Source of the DNA: Amycolatopsis iheyensis
Lineage (GTDB): Bacteria; Actinomycetota; Actinomycetes; Mycobacteriales; Pseudonocardiaceae
Length of the DNA: 64,000 nucleotides
NCBI RefSeq assembly: GCF_024703995.1
Contig: NZ_JAMXQV010000016.1
Location: 1 to 64,000, forward strand
Direction: 5' to 3'
A model generated the notes under the pieces. It worked only from the letters and a program-made list of their open reading frames with translations. It did not search any database and was not told where the DNA came from. Positions 1 through 10,230 of this stretch are shown here, piece by piece. Every line of letters begins with the position of its first letter. The first letter of the stretch is position 1. Position numbers and translations under genes: made by a program.

Positions 1-1
1 C

Positions 2-2101
2 GCCGGGGGCACGGCCGCGGCGGCCGCCGTCCCCGCGCTGCCGGCGGGCGCCGGCGGCGGGCCCCGGGGCGGCCCGGCCGACCCGTGCGGCCGGTTCACC
101 GCCGCGGTCTGCCAGGCCTACACCGAGCTGGGCACCACCGGGCAGGCGAGCCAGGCCAGCGTCGATCTGCTGCGCCGCGTCTCCCCCGTGTCCGTGACGG
201 ACAAGATCACCGTGCCGACGCTGCTGGTGCAGGGCGAGAGCGACACCCTGTTCGGCCTCGACCAGTCCGACGCGACCGCCCGGCAGATCACCGAAGCCGG
301 CGGCAAGGTCCGCACGATCTGGTACACCGGCGGCCACGACGGCGGCAAGCCGGGACCGCAGCTGCGCGGCAAGATCGGCGACTTCCTCTGGACCGCGGTG
401 AACGGCGGCGACCCGGGCACCGGCTTCAGCTACGACGTCCAGGGCACGTTGCGCGCCAACGGAACGCCGTCGGTCCGCACGGTCAGCGCCGACACCTACC
501 CCGGCCTCACCGGCCCGGCCACCGAACGCCGGCTGCTGCCGATGACCGGCCCCGCCCAGGCCGTGGTGCGGCCGGCCGGGGCCAACCCCTCGGCGGTCAG
601 CGGGATCCCCGGCCTCAACGGCGTCGCGAGCAGCTCGTCGCGCCTCGGCGCGCTGTTCAGCAACGACCCGCCGGGCCAGGCCGCCCAGTTCACCACCGCG
701 CCGGTCGACGGGCAGATCGTCGTCAGCGGCTCGTCGACCGTGCGGCTGCAGGTCGCGGCGGACCCGGCGCACCCGCAGCCGGACGCGGTGCTGTTCGCGA
801 AGCTCTACGACGTCGGGCAGGACGGCTCCCGCGTGCTGCCGTCGAACGCGATCGCGCCGTTCCGGGTGAGCGGGCTGCCCGCCAACGGCAACCCGGTCGA
901 GGTCACCGTGACGCTGCCCGGCATCGTCCGCCCGATCGAGGGCGGGCACTCGCTGCGGCTCGTCGTCGGCACGACCGACCAGGCGTTCGCCTCCCCGGCC
1001 GCGCCCGCGGTGTTCCGGGTCGCGCTGGCCGGCGGCACCGCGCTGGCCGTGCCGGTCGTGCCCGGGACGTCGGTCGGCTCGCCGGCTCCGGTCGGGCAGC
1101 TGGTCGGCATCGGCGTGACGCTGGCGATCGCCTTGGCCGTGGTGCTCTTCGCCGCGCTGCGCCGACGCCGGGCCACCGACATCGATCCGGCACTGGCCAA
1201 GACCCCGCTGGTCATCGAGGGGCTGCGCAAGCAGTACGCGGGTGGGTTCGTCGCGGTGAAGGACCTCTCCTTCCGCGTCGAGCCGGGGCAGGTGCTCGGC
1301 CTGCTCGGGCCGAACGGCGCGGGCAAGACGACCACGCTGCGGATGCTGATGGGTCTGATCACGCCGACCGAGGGCAGCATCCGCGTTTTCGGCCACAAGA
1401 TCACCGGTGGCGCGCCCGTGCTCTCGCGCATCGGCTCGTTCGTCGAGGGCTCCGGCTTCCTGCCGCACCTCTCGGGCCGCGAGAACCTCGAGCTGTACTG
1501 GGCGTCGACCGGGCGGCCGGCCGAGAAGGCGCACTTCGGCGAGGCGCTGGAGATCGCCGGGCTCGGCTCGGCCGTCGAACGCCGGGTGCGGACCTACAGC
1601 CAAGGCATGCGGCAGCGGCTGGCGATCGCCCAGGCGATGCTCGGCCTGCCGGAGCTGATGGTGCTCGACGAGCCGACCAACGGGCTCGACCCGCCCCAGA
1701 TCCACCAGATGCGCGAGGTGCTGAAGCGGTACGCCGCGACCGGCCGCACCGTGGTGGTGTCCAGCCACCTGCTGGCCGAGGTCGAGCAGACCTGCACGCA
1801 CGTCGTGGTCATGCACCGCGGCTCGCTGGTGGCCTCGGGCGAGGTCGGCGAGCTGGCCGCGGCCGGCGGCGAAGCGACGTTCCGGGTCGACGACCCGGCC
1901 GCGGCCGCCGCGGCGCTCAAGGCGCTCAGCGGCGTCACCGACGTCGACGTCGAAGGTGAGCTCGTGCACGCGAACCTCGGCGAACTGCCGCGGGCCGAAG
2001 GAGTGGCCGCGCTGGTGCGCGCCGGTGTCGCGGTGGAGCAGGCCGGGCCCCGGCGCCGGCTCGAAGACGCGTTCCTGCAACTGGTCGGAGATGAGTCATG
2101 A
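2..2101 (+). CDS. Secreted alpha/beta-hydrolase (CocE/X-Pro peptidase type) fused to an ABC ATPase, 5' truncated
   Basis: The frame is open from the first bases, so the start, any signal peptide and the nucleophile Ser lie outside the window. The visible N-terminal part has the late hydrolase-core motifs GESDTLFG (acid) and GGHDGG (His), then a beta-rich region like the X-Pro dipeptidyl-peptidase C-terminal domain (to about nt 1080). One hydrophobic helix follows (about nt 1090-1150) and then a complete ABC nucleotide-binding domain: Walker A GPNGAGKT, signature YSQGMRQR, Walker B LMVLDEPTNGLDP and the H-loop SSHLL. The layout suggests an extracellular hydrolase tethered to a cytoplasmic ATPase. 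The permease gene overlaps its stop (ATGA), so the two should form one exporter. Domain calls are firm; substrate and topology are inferred. Confidence 0.85.
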   Translation, partial: AGGTAAAAAVPALPAGAGGGPRGGPADPCGRFTAAVCQAYTELGTTGQASQASVDLLRRVSPVSVTDKITVPTLLVQGESDTLFGLDQSDATARQITEAGGKVRTIWYTGGHDGGKPGPQLRGKIGDFLWTAVNGGDPGTGFSYDVQGTLRANGTPSVRTVSADTYPGLTGPATERRLLPMTGPAQAVVRPAGANPSAVSGIPGLNGVASSSSRLGALFSNDPPGQAAQFTTAPVDGQIVVSGSSTVRLQVAADPAHPQPDAVLFAKLYDVGQDGSRVLPSNAIAPFRVSGLPANGNPVEVTVTLPGIVRPIEGGHSLRLVVGTTDQAFASPAAPAVFRVALAGGTALAVPVVPGTSVGSPAPVGQLVGIGVTLAIALAVVLFAALRRRRATDIDPALAKTPLVIEGLRKQYAGGFVAVKDLSFRVEPGQVLGLLGPNGAGKTTTLRMLMGLITPTEGSIRVFGHKITGGAPVLSRIGSFVEGSGFLPHLSGRENLELYWASTGRPAEKAHFGEALEIAGLGSAVERRVRTYSQGMRQRLAIAQAMLGLPELMVLDEPTNGLDPPQIHQMREVLKRYAATGRTVVVSSHLLAEVEQTCTHVVVMHRGSLVASGEVGELAAAGGEATFRVDDPAAAAAALKALSGVTDVDVEGELVHANLGELPRAEGVAALVRAGVAVEQAGPRRRLEDAFLQLVGDES

Positions 2102-3021
2102 GCGAGGGTGTGCACACCGATCCGCACGCGCTCGACGAACTGAGCGACGTCGCTTCGGCCGAACACGCCGGTGTCGGAGCGGACGGCGCGGTCGAGGGGT
2201 ACGCGGCGCGCCGGACGCTGCGGCTGGGCGTCGAGCTGCGGCGTCAGCTGAAGCGGCGGCGCACGCAGTTCCTGCTCGGGTTCGTCGCGCTCCTGCCGTT
2301 CATCCTGGTGATCGCGTTCGAGGCGGGGCAGTCGAACCCGAACCGGCGCAGTGGCGGGTTCGTCGACCTGGCGACGGCGTCCGCGCCGAACTTCGTCGTG
2401 CTGGCGTTGTTCGTGTCGGGGACGTTCCTGCTGCCGATGATCGTGGCGTTGTTCTTCGGCGACACGATCGCGAGCGAGGCGTCGTGGTCGAGCCTGAAGT
2501 ACCTGCTGGCCGTGCCGGTGCCGCGGCAGCGGGTGCTGCGCCAGAAGGCGATCGTGTCGGGGCTGCTCTCGGCGTTCGCGCTGGTGCTGCTGCCGTTGGT
2601 GTCGCTCGGTGTCGGGGTGCTCTGGTACGGCGCGGGCGACGCGATCAGCCCGACCGGCGACGCGGTTTCCTTCGGCGACAGCCTGCTGGCCATCGCACTG
2701 TCCACTGTGTACATCATCCTGCAGCTGGCCTGGGTGGCCGGGCTGGCGCTGGCGCTGAGCGTGTCGACCGACGCCCCGCTCGGCGCGGTCGGCGGCGCGG
2801 TGCTGGTGGCGATCCTGTCGCAGATCCTGGACCAGATCACGGCGCTGGAGGGCCTGCGCAACTACCTGCCGACGCACTACGCGTTCTCGTGGATGGACCT
2901 GATCTCGACGGACGTCGACTGGACGAACCTGGCGAGCGGCATGCTGTCGGCGGTGCTCTACGGGACGGTGTTCTTCCTGTACGCGGGACGGCGGTTCGCC
3001 CGCAAGGACATCACGAGCTGA
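2098..3021 (+). CDS. ABC-2 type transporter permease
   Basis: 307 aa. The soluble N-terminus (about 60 residues) is followed by six likely membrane segments, including LLGFVALLPFILVIAF, FVVLALFVSGTFLLPMIVAL and a C-terminal helix ending AGRRFARKDITS. The segment after TM2 (FFGDTIASEASWSSLKYLLA) has the usual ABC-2 permease look, with exposed charged residues before the loop. The start ATG overlaps the stop of the hydrolase-ATPase gene, so the two are translationally coupled and presumably form one complex. The cargo is unknown. Confidence 0.85.
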   Translation: MSEGVHTDPHALDELSDVASAEHAGVGADGAVEGYAARRTLRLGVELRRQLKRRRTQFLLGFVALLPFILVIAFEAGQSNPNRRSGGFVDLATASAPNFVVLALFVSGTFLLPMIVALFFGDTIASEASWSSLKYLLAVPVPRQRVLRQKAIVSGLLSAFALVLLPLVSLGVGVLWYGAGDAISPTGDAVSFGDSLLAIALSTVYIILQLAWVAGLALALSVSTDAPLGAVGGAVLVAILSQILDQITALEGLRNYLPTHYAFSWMDLISTDVDWTNLASGMLSAVLYGTVFFLYAGRRFARKDITS

Positions 3022-3022
3022 C

Positions 3023-3493
3023 GTGGCCGCCGTCGAGGGCCACCAACCGCCCGCGCCGCTGGTGAAGGCGTTCAACGGGGTGCTTCGCGTGCTGCTGCCG
3101 AGCCCGCTCGGCCGCGGCGTCCGCGAGTTCCTGCTGCTCGCCTTCACCGGCCGCCGGTCGGGGCGGCGCTACCGGGTCCCGGTCACGGCGCACCGCGACG
3201 CGGCCGGGTTGTACGTCCTCACGCCGGCCGGCTGGCGGCACAACTTCGCCGGCGGCGCGGACGCCGACGTCAAGTTCGCCGGCCGGACGACGCCGATGCG
3301 TGGCGTGCTCCTCGACGACGAAGCGGTCGTCGTGGCCCTCTACCTGGACCGGATCACCGAACTGGGGCTTCGCGGCGCGGCGCGGCAGATCGGCCTGCGC
3401 TTCCCGGCCGGCCGGCTGCCGACCCGCGACGAGGTCACCGAGCTGGTGCGGCGCGAGCACTTCGGCGTCGTGCGGTTGAGCGCCCCCACCTGA
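3023..3493 (+). CDS. Ddn-like (deazaflavin-dependent nitroreductase family) protein
   Basis: 156 aa, GTG start one base after the permease stop. The FTGRRSGRRYRVPVT stretch (about residues 34-48) matches the phosphate-binding signature of the F420/flavin split-barrel family that includes mycobacterial Ddn. The following GLYVLTPAGWRHNF and NFAGGADADV segments fit the barrel core. Such proteins reduce quinones or xenobiotics with F420H2; the real substrate here is unknown. The close spacing suggests co-transcription with the ABC genes. Confidence 0.7.
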   Translation: MAAVEGHQPPAPLVKAFNGVLRVLLPSPLGRGVREFLLLAFTGRRSGRRYRVPVTAHRDAAGLYVLTPAGWRHNFAGGADADVKFAGRTTPMRGVLLDDEAVVVALYLDRITELGLRGAARQIGLRFPAGRLPTRDEVTELVRREHFGVVRLSAPT

Positions 3494-3511
3494 GCGGTTA
3501 CGGTCGGGCGC

Positions 3512-4252
3512 GTGCCGATCAAGCTGGAGAGCCACCAGGACATCGCCGTGCTGCGGATCGACCACGGCGGCGCCAACACCCTCGACACGGACTCGTGCCG
3601 TGAGCTCGTGCTGCGGCTGGAGGAGGTCGCGCAGGCCCGCGCGGTGGTGCTCACCGGCACCGGGCGCATCTTCTCCGCGGGGGTCGACCTCAAGCGGGTC
3701 GACGAGGGCGGCGCGTCCTACGTGTCGGAGTTCCTGCCGGCGCTGTCCGACGCGCTGCTGGCCGTGTTCGGCTTCGCGCGTCCGGTGGTCGCGGCGCTGA
3801 ACGGGCCCGCCATCGCCGGCGGCGCGGTGCTCGCCGCCGCGTGCGACCACCGCGTGCTCGGCACCGGCTCCATCGGCGTGACCGAGCTGCTGGTCGGGGT
3901 GCCGTTCCCGCTGGCCGCGCTGGAGATCCTGCGCTGCGCCTACGGCACCGCGCCGCTGCCCTCGCTCACCTACTCGGGTGAGGTCTACGGCGGCGAGGAC
4001 GCGCTCGCCCGCGGCCTGGTCGACGAGCTGGTGGCCCCGGCGGACGTGCTCGAGCGGGCGCTGGCCGTCGCGACCCGGCTCGCGGAGCTGCCGGCCGAGG
4101 CGTTCGCACACACCAAGGCGCAGATCCGGCAGCCCTTCCACGAGCGGATCGCCGAGCACCGGCACACCGACGACCCCGAGGTCGAGCGGCTGTGGCGGGC
4201 CCCCGATGCGCTCGCCGCGGTCAAGTCCTATGTGGACAAGGTGCTCCGCTAG
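3512..4252 (+). CDS. Enoyl-CoA hydratase/isomerase family protein
   Basis: 246 aa, GTG start. The crotonase fold is recognisable from GRIFSAGVDLKR (first oxyanion-hole segment) and ALNGPAIAGGAVLAAACDHR (second). The usual catalytic Glu pair is not obvious: the region after the second motif reads IGVTELLVGVPFP, with one Glu in a plausible place. It could therefore be a hydratase, isomerase or hydrolase of the superfamily. Its stop overlaps the stop of the convergent SRPBCC gene on a shared CTAG. Confidence 0.85.
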   Translation: MPIKLESHQDIAVLRIDHGGANTLDTDSCRELVLRLEEVAQARAVVLTGTGRIFSAGVDLKRVDEGGASYVSEFLPALSDALLAVFGFARPVVAALNGPAIAGGAVLAAACDHRVLGTGSIGVTELLVGVPFPLAALEILRCAYGTAPLPSLTYSGEVYGGEDALARGLVDELVAPADVLERALAVATRLAELPAEAFAHTKAQIRQPFHERIAEHRHTDDPEVERLWRAPDALAAVKSYVDKVLR

Positions 4253-4752
4253 ACCGCCGGGACGCCGCTTTCGGCGAGGGCCTTGATGCCCTCGACCGTC
4301 TTCTGCATGTTGGCCTGCAGCTCCCCCAGCCGCATCGCGACGATCTCGTCCTCGTGCTCGGGCATCGAGCCGATGATCGCGGTGAGGTTCGACGGGCCGG
4401 GGCCGATCCGCGCCCACTGGCGCAGGATCGTGCCGTCGCCGTCCGGGACGAGCTCGAAGCGCCACGACGCCGCCGGGTCCGTCACGTCGTTCACGGCCCA
4501 GGCGAACAGGCGCCCGGGCTCGTACCCGGTGATCGTCGACACCGTCTCCCATTCGCCGGCGACGGGGTGGGCGTTGCGGCCGGTGAACCGCGCGCCCAGG
4601 CCGGGCTCGCAGCCCGGCACCCAGCCGCCGCCCTGGAACTCGGTCGAGAACCGGGCCGGCAGGTCGACGTCCACCAGCCAGGCCCAGACGTCGGCCGGCC
4701 CCGCGGCGATGCGCACCTCGACCTGGGTCGTCGGGCAGTCGGAAACCTTCAT
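4249..4752 (-). CDS. SRPBCC (START/Bet v1-like) family protein
   Basis: 167 aa, ATG start. The opening AAGPADVWAWLVDVDLPARFS and the central GARFTGRNAHP and WRFELVPDGDGTILRQWARIGPGPS segments are typical of polyketide-cyclase/dehydratase-like SRPBCC proteins, which enclose a hydrophobic ligand in a helix-grip fold. No ligand can be named. It is convergent with the enoyl-CoA hydratase gene. Confidence 0.75.
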   Translation of the reverse strand: MKVSDCPTTQVEVRIAAGPADVWAWLVDVDLPARFSTEFQGGGWVPGCEPGLGARFTGRNAHPVAGEWETVSTITGYEPGRLFAWAVNDVTDPAASWRFELVPDGDGTILRQWARIGPGPSNLTAIIGSMPEHEDEIVAMRLGELQANMQKTVEGIKALAESGVPAV

Positions 4753-4964
4753 GGCGGACCCCTCGCTCGCTGCCGGTGCCTACGGCTTCGGACCGTAACG
4801 CGGCGCGGAACGCGTGAACAACTCGCACAGTGCCACACCCGGCGGCCGCGCCACCCGCCGAAAGTCGCATCCTGACCGCAGCTGCGCCCGGACAGCCGAT
4901 TGCCGACCGCGGCCGATTCTGTGAAGGTCCCACGGTGGGTTCCGGGACTGGGGAGGGTGCTTCC

Positions 4965-6356
4965 ATGCGCAGACTGTTCACCGCGGTCGCGGCCCTGCTG
5001 GCGGTGGTCGGGCTGGCGCCCGCGGCGGCCGCGGCGCCCGACATCACGGCAGCGCTGGCGAAGATCCCCGGGCTGACCGTCGTCAAGGAGGACCCGGCGC
5101 CGGCCGGCTACCGGTTCTTCGAGCTGACGTTCACCCAGCCCGCCGACCACCGGCACCCCGGCGCGGGCACGTTCCAGCAGCGGTTCACCCTGCTGCACCG
5201 CGACTTCTCGGCGCCGACGGTCGCCTTCACCAGCGGCTACAACGTCAGCACCGCACCGAACCGGTCGGAGCCGACGCAGATCGTCAACGGCAACCAGCTG
5301 TCCATGGAGTACCGCTACTTCACGCCTTCGCGGCCCCAGCCGGAGAACTGGGCGAAGCAGCTGACGATCTGGCAGGCCGCGGCCGACGAGCACCGCGCGG
5401 TGCAGGCGTTCAAGGCGATCTACCCGGGCAAGTGGCTGGCCACCGGCGGCAGCAAGGGCGGCATGACCGCCACGTACTTCCGGCGCTTCTTCCCCGACGA
5501 CGTCGACGCGACGATCCCGTACGTCGCGCCCAACGACGTCATCGACCCGGTCGACGTCTACAACCGGTTCCTCTCGCGGGTCGGCAACGACCCGGCGTGC
5601 CGCGACAACCTGAAGGCGATCCAGCGCGACGCTTTGAAGCGGCGTGACGAGCTGGGGGCGATCGCCGCGGCCGACGCGGCCAAGCGTGGGTTGACGTTCT
5701 CGATCGTCGGCTCGGCCGACAAGTCTCTCGAGATCTCGGTGATCGACTCGTACTTCGCGTTCTGGCAGTACCAGACGCAGGCCGACTGCGCGACGGTCCC
5801 GAAGGCCGGCGCGCCCGCGGCCGAGGTCTACGCCTGGTACGAGAAGGTGGAGAGCCTCAACACCTACTCCGACCAGGACCTCGAGCCGTTCATCCCGTAC
5901 TACTACCAGGCGGCCGCGCAGCTGGGCTCGCCCGAGGCGTACGACGGCTACCTGCGCGACCTGCTCCGCTACCCGGGCGCCGACCAGCCGAAGACGTTCG
6001 TGCCGTCGTCGGTCCGGATCCCGCGCTTCGACTACCTGGCGATGCCCGACGTCGACTTCTGGGTGAAGTCCCGCGGCACGCGGCTGCTGTTCGTCTACGG
6101 CTCGAACGACCCGTGGGGCGCGGAGCCGTTCGAACTCGGCTTCGGCAGCCGCGATTCGTACCGCTACTACGTCCAGGGCGGCAACCACGGGTCGAAGATC
6201 GCCCAGCTGGCCCCGGCGGACGCCGCCGCGGCGACGGCGACGGTCCGGCGCTGGGCCGGGCTCCCCGCGACGTCGGCGCTGACGGCTCGCAGCGCACCCG
6301 CCGGGTTCCCCGACTTCGACGCGGACCTCACCCTTTCGGAGCGGCCACCCCTGTGA
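4965..6356 (+). CDS. Secreted tripeptidyl aminopeptidase-like serine peptidase (S37/PS-10 type)
   Basis: 463 aa from the ATG preceded by GGGAGG; the frame is open further upstream but only this start gives a signal peptide (MRRLFTAVAALLAVVGLAPA, Ala-rich cleavage region). The mature protein carries the nucleophile motif GGSKGGM in TGGSKGGMTATYFRRFFPDD, a late acid region FVYGSNDPWGAEPF and a His in QGGNHGSKI, giving a full Ser-Asp-His set in the order expected for the Streptomyces PS-10 family. It should cleave short peptides outside the cell. It appears monocistronic. Confidence 0.82.
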   Translation: MRRLFTAVAALLAVVGLAPAAAAAPDITAALAKIPGLTVVKEDPAPAGYRFFELTFTQPADHRHPGAGTFQQRFTLLHRDFSAPTVAFTSGYNVSTAPNRSEPTQIVNGNQLSMEYRYFTPSRPQPENWAKQLTIWQAAADEHRAVQAFKAIYPGKWLATGGSKGGMTATYFRRFFPDDVDATIPYVAPNDVIDPVDVYNRFLSRVGNDPACRDNLKAIQRDALKRRDELGAIAAADAAKRGLTFSIVGSADKSLEISVIDSYFAFWQYQTQADCATVPKAGAPAAEVYAWYEKVESLNTYSDQDLEPFIPYYYQAAAQLGSPEAYDGYLRDLLRYPGADQPKTFVPSSVRIPRFDYLAMPDVDFWVKSRGTRLLFVYGSNDPWGAEPFELGFGSRDSYRYYVQGGNHGSKIAQLAPADAAAATATVRRWAGLPATSALTARSAPAGFPDFDADLTLSERPPL

Positions 6357-6416
6357 GTTTCCCCGGGCCGGGCGTAGTCTCACGGCACCTTGCCGGCCCG
6401 GCCCGAGGAGGCCACG

Positions 6417-6809
6417 ATGCCTCGTCCCGTTCACTTCGAGATCCACGCGGGCGAACCCGAACGCGCGGTGGAGTTCTATTCGGCGGTGTTCGGCTGGAAG
6501 TTCGAACGCTGGGGCGAGGCGCCCTACTGGGTGATTTCCACGGGCGAGGGCGACGGCATCGACGGCGGCCTGGTGCCGCGCGTCGGCCCGCCGCCGGCGG
6601 AGTCGGCCCCGGTCCACGGGTACGTGAACACGATCGCGGTCACCGACCTCGACGCGGCGCTGGCGTCGGTGAGCGACGCGGGCGGATCGCTGGCGCTCCC
6701 GAAGAACCCGGTGCCGGGCGTGGGGTGGCTGGCGTACTGCAAGGACACCGAGGGCAACATCTTCGGCATGCTGCAGCCGGACTCCGAAGCACCGGCACCC
6801 CAGGTGTGA
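6417..6809 (+). CDS. VOC (glyoxalase/bleomycin-resistance fold) family protein
   Basis: 130 aa from the ATG 11 nt after GAGGAGG. It has the paired beta-alpha-beta-beta-beta modules of the VOC fold: VHFEIHAGEPERAVEFYSAVFGW at the start and YVNTIAVTDLDAALASVSDAGG in the second half, ending CKDTEGNIFGMLQPD. This close-to-130-residue form is common as an uncharacterised actinobacterial enzyme. The substrate is not assignable. Confidence 0.8.
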   Translation: MPRPVHFEIHAGEPERAVEFYSAVFGWKFERWGEAPYWVISTGEGDGIDGGLVPRVGPPPAESAPVHGYVNTIAVTDLDAALASVSDAGGSLALPKNPVPGVGWLAYCKDTEGNIFGMLQPDSEAPAPQV

Positions 6810-6812
6810 GAG

Positions 6813-7154
6813 CTAGGGACGCTGGGCTTTCGGCAGCCGGCGGACGACGTCGTCGTAGGAGGCGTCGATGAGCTCTTCGAGCTCGGGAACCGCGTGGCCG
6901 AGGTCAACGCGGTTCCAGCCGTAGCGGCCGAGGTAGTCCATGACGGTGACGGCCTCCGGATGGCGTTCCCGGAGCTCGGCGGCTTCTTCCTTGGTGGCGC
7001 CGCACTTGAGCGCGACACTGCCGGGTGGCTCCTGGCCGATGAAGGCGAACCCCTTGCCACCGACCTTGGCGACGAGGACGTGGTCCCCGAAGGGATAGGT
7101 CTCCTCGGCCCCGGGCTTGCCGAGACAGTAGGCGACGACGGCTTCGATGTTCAC
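6813..7154 (-). CDS. MmcQ/YjbR family DNA-binding-like protein
   Basis: 113 aa from GTG. The frame is open upstream, but the family start (NIEAVVAYCLGKPGAEETYPFGDHV) and a GTGA overlap with the vapC stop fix this start. The CyaY-like fold proteins of this family carry the ETYPFG and WNRVDL motifs seen here. The role is unknown; translational coupling to the toxin-antitoxin pair is the notable feature. Confidence 0.8.
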   Translation of the reverse strand: MNIEAVVAYCLGKPGAEETYPFGDHVLVAKVGGKGFAFIGQEPPGSVALKCGATKEEAAELRERHPEAVTVMDYLGRYGWNRVDLGHAVPELEELIDASYDDVVRRLPKAQRP

Positions 7155-7549
7155 GACTCGAGTCCGACCAGTTCGAGGTCGGTCTGCGGGAAGTCGTCTC
7201 CGGTGCAGAGCAACGGTTCCCCCGCGACGAACGCGGTGGCATAGGTGAGGCAGTCCCCGAAGTTCAGGCCGGCCGGATGCCGCCCCTTGCCGAACCGCAT
7301 GAAGGCCACTTGCGCCGACCGCCAATGCGCGTCACCGACGGAGATCACGTCGAACCGCCGCTGCTGCAGGAAGTCCGCCAACAGAGCCTTTCCCCGCGGG
7401 CCTTCCTTGTGCACCAGGACGAGAGTCGTCTCGACCAGCGTCGGTGCGCCGATACGGCAGGACCGGGCGGAACCGATCGCCTGGCCGAGAGCCTTCGCCA
7501 TGGGTTCGCCGGTGATGGTCGCGATGATCGCGGAGCTGTCGATGATCAC
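7151..7549 (-). CDS. vapC: PIN-domain ribonuclease toxin, VapC family
   Basis: 132 aa. The PIN active-site acids are visible: Asp4 in MIIDSSAII, Glu40 in TLVETTL, an Asp in LNFGDCLTYATA and a late Asp pair in TGDDFPQTD. The FGKGRHPAGLNFGDC block is typical of actinobacterial VapC toxins, which cut tRNA or rRNA at single sites. Its start overlaps the vapB stop, so the antitoxin is made first. The gene is intact and full length. Confidence 0.9.
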   Translation of the reverse strand: MIIDSSAIIATITGEPMAKALGQAIGSARSCRIGAPTLVETTLVLVHKEGPRGKALLADFLQQRRFDVISVGDAHWRSAQVAFMRFGKGRHPAGLNFGDCLTYATAFVAGEPLLCTGDDFPQTDLELVGLES

Positions 7550-7818
7550 ACGCCACCCGGCCCGTAACCGAGGATTTCTTCGCGCTCGGCCTTGCCGATC
7601 GGCACACCCCGGTTTTCGGGAGACACCTGAGGCCAGATTTCCTCTTCGAGAAACCGGACGAACGCGGCGCCGTCACGAGCAGCGGTTTCCCGCGCCACCA
7701 GCTGATCGCGACGCAGCCGCAAGGCCTCCCGGACGGCGCCGGTCTTGGTGTCGCCCGTCAGTTCGGCGACCTCGGCCGCGAGCCGCTCGGCCTCCGGGTC
7801 CTTGATGTTCATCGCCAT
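7546..7818 (-). CDS. vapB: VapB antitoxin, ribbon-helix-helix type
   Basis: 90 aa if translation starts at the ATG at 7818; a second ATG at 7812 (MNIKDPEAERLAAEVAELTG) is equally likely. The N-terminus NIKDPEAERLAAEVA resembles RHH antitoxins, and the acidic, Trp-containing C-terminus (FLEEEIWPQVSPEN) is the expected toxin-binding tail. It should neutralise VapC and repress the operon. The ORF opens upstream to 7854 but that extension runs through the repeated operator-like sequence and is unlikely to be translated. Confidence 0.85.
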   Translation of the reverse strand: MAMNIKDPEAERLAAEVAELTGDTKTGAVREALRLRRDQLVARETAARDGAAFVRFLEEEIWPQVSPENRGVPIGKAEREEILGYGPGGV

Positions 7819-7846
7819 GGTGTAATGGTACTGGCGATGGTGTAAT
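7817..7846 (-). promoter_or_regulatory. Direct-repeat operator candidate of vapBC
   Basis: The decamer ATGGTGTAAT occurs at 7817-7826 and 7837-7846 (plus-strand reading), exactly 20 bp apart, i.e. on the same helix face two turns apart. It overlaps the vapB start codon and presumed promoter, the usual place for VapB/VapBC autorepression. Binding is inferred. Confidence 0.5.
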
Positions 7847-7880
7847 ACTTCCATCGCCCGTCCCCCTCGCCGGCCGGCCG

Positions 7881-10037
<2,157 letters not shown>

Positions 10038-10230
10038 GGGAACCAGAGTAGGCCCCACCACCGACAATTTCCGTCGGCCCTGGTCAGCGGGGGCGGAACG
10101 CGGTGACGGAGGCGACTTCGGCCCGGCGCGGCGTCGCCGCCGAAGCAGGACGCCGGCACGCGGTCGGGGCCCGGTCGGGGCCCGGTCGGCGGCCGAAACC
10201 GCGCGCGAGCCCCGGCCATCGCGGTCCACC

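Noticed and set aside
3011..5086. Long minus-strand frame of 691 codons
   Set aside because: It is the antisense of the Ddn-like, enoyl-CoA hydratase and SRPBCC genes, with arginine/glycine-rich shadow composition.
10038..10230. LexA/SOS box upstream of uvrB
   Set aside because: No sequence close to the actinobacterial GAAC...GTTC consensus is present; only a weak CCGAC/GTCGG repeat was seen.
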